DNA of 64,000 nucleotides, taken from NCBI RefSeq assembly GCF_040954645.1, contig NC_092806.1:29227644-29291643 (forward strand). Reading direction: 5' to 3'. The notes beneath the pieces were generated by a model, which had not been told where the DNA came from, made no database searches, and saw only the letters and a list, made by a program, of their open reading frames with translations. Numbering within the stretch: position 1 is the first letter of the stretch; each line of letters begins with the position of its first letter. The translations under genes and the position numbers were made by a program. This DNA comes from Diabrotica undecimpunctata (Eukaryota > Arthropoda > Insecta > Coleoptera > Chrysomelidae). Below are positions 63,090-64,000 of this stretch, piece by piece.

Positions 63090-64000
63090 TTATAACATGT
63101 TCTAAATGAGCTCCTCTCTCAAGGCAGATTTCATACCGATATTCCAGATTTCTGGATGTTACGGAATAAAGGTTGTCTCAAGTCAGTGAAGAAGGCTCTA
63201 ACGGCATCCTTTAACTCATTGATGGTCTGTGGTGCCCGTTTAAAAACTCCAGTTTTAGCCATGCCCCAAATGTATGAGTTTGGAGATGTTCTGGAGAATG
63301 TGCAGGATAGGAGAAGTCAGTAAATCGTGAAATGAATTTGTTTGGAAAATGTCCCTGAAGAAATTGACGAACTGCGACAGCAGTATGGCAAGTTGCTTCA
63401 TCCTGCTGGAAAAATTGGTCTCAAAATGCCAAATTACGTGCAAGACAAAATTGACGTAGATTAGGGATAAAGCGTGTTAAAATTTGCATGTACCTCTGTT
63501 GATTAAGTGTGACTTGCCTACCATTTTCTTCGATAAAGTATGGACCAATGATTCCGTGTCCCGAAACTGCACACCAGACACTCATTTTTGCGCTATGTAA
63601 AAGAACTTCTTGAACTTCATCCGGTCTGGCAAAGCCCAGAAATCGATTTGTGCGAGGATTTACATGGCCTGACAAATCAAAATATGCTTCTGGAAAATAT
63701 GCTATGCGTCTGAAAACCATACATTTTTCAAAAATTCAGTATATTCCACTCTACTGTGGTAATCCCTGGGATGTAATTGTTGATGTACCTAAATCACATA
63801 CGAAAACGCACCCAGCTCCTTCAGGATTCTTTGCAAGGAAGTTCGTTTTAAGCCAAGATGCAACGCTGTTCTTGTCTGGCTGGCTTTCGGATTTTCCAAG
63901 ATTCGCTCAAAAACACGTTCATGGTTATCGTTGTTGTTAACTGTCCTGGGACGCCCTGAGTATCCTTTTCGTTGGCACAATACATTACCCGTATTTCTAA
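63090..64000 (-). pseudogene. IS630-Tc1-mariner-type transposase, cut by window edge
   Basis: Minus strand: GYSGRPRTVNNNDNHERVFE, ASQTRTALHLGLKRTSLQRI (HTH), LHPRDYHSRVEYTEFL, then the first Asp in the WFSDEAYFDLSGHVN region (with local damage near 63715), RFLGFARPDEVQEVLLHSAK, MSVWCAVSGHGIIGPYFIEE and NGRQVTLNQQRYMQILTRFI. An in-frame TGA at 63424-63426 precedes DQFFQQDEATCHTAVAVRQF (second Asp). HFPNKFISRFTDF leads to the damaged SPD block, and a frame slip near 63245 leads into PQTINELKDAVRAFFTDL. The N-terminus continues beyond the window. Confidence 0.8.

Noticed and set aside
1..64000. tRNA or rRNA genes, CRISPR arrays, operons.
   Set aside because: No clover-leaf, rRNA or regularly spaced repeats seen; the DNA is clearly eukaryotic.

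Overview
This is insect genomic DNA, AT-rich and dominated by transposable elements, with no bacterial-style genes. The mix points to an insect with a large, TE-rich genome: RTE-like, Jockey-like and CR1/L2-like LINEs, an intact BEL/Pao retrotransposon, a Penelope-like element, Tc1 and IS630-Tc1-mariner transposases, a MULE-like fragment, a Crypton recombinase and many MITEs and foldback elements. A leaf beetle would fit, but that is inference. I see no tRNA, rRNA or CRISPR.

The only convincing host-gene signal is on the + strand. A GC-richer candidate exon at 6162-6398 has an acceptor, an ATG at 6275 and a donor. A 76-bp internal exon at 52005-52080 has textbook splice sites. The first ends one base into a codon and the second opens on the last two bases of a codon, so the phases fit. 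Together they suggest one gene with a ~45.6-kb intron that holds most of the window. A noncoding leader exon may lie at about 2230-2445. I could not name the protein.

Layout. 1-5.6 kb: a minus-strand LINE, two foldback MITEs, a dead LINE and a dead Tc1 element. 6-8 kb: the candidate exon and a cluster of ACCGGAAGT motifs. 8-13.8 kb: several LINE pieces, one split by an insert flanked by identical 320-bp copies. 13.8-18.9 kb: a mariner-like transposase remnant and a MULE-like element with a LINE inside it. 19-22.7 kb: a complete Tc1 element with ~369-bp terminal inverted repeats nested in a LINE, then a deleted LINE. 22.9-27.1 kb: a Penelope-like RT remnant, a 299-bp-arm inverted repeat carrying two complete hammerhead ribozymes (one per strand), (TA)n tracts and a nearly whole RTE-type LINE. 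27.1-32.8 kb: an intact BEL/Pao element with matching LTRs and target-site duplication. 33-40 kb: an uncharacterised ORF, a GC-rich island, an inverted pair of related Tc1 copies and a MITE. 41-49 kb: CR1/L2-like and other LINEs, a Crypton remnant and a Jockey-like LINE. 49-55 kb: mostly empty apart from the small exon, a GAGT minisatellite and a perfect 52-nt hairpin. 55-64 kb: two copies of one RTE-like family, a Harbinger-like MITE, a ~1.4-kb foldback element, a transposase interrupted by a MITE, and another transposase running off the end.

Almost all transposon genes are broken. The BEL/Pao polyprotein is the exception. The ribozyme-bearing inverted repeat and the exon pair are the signals I would check first.
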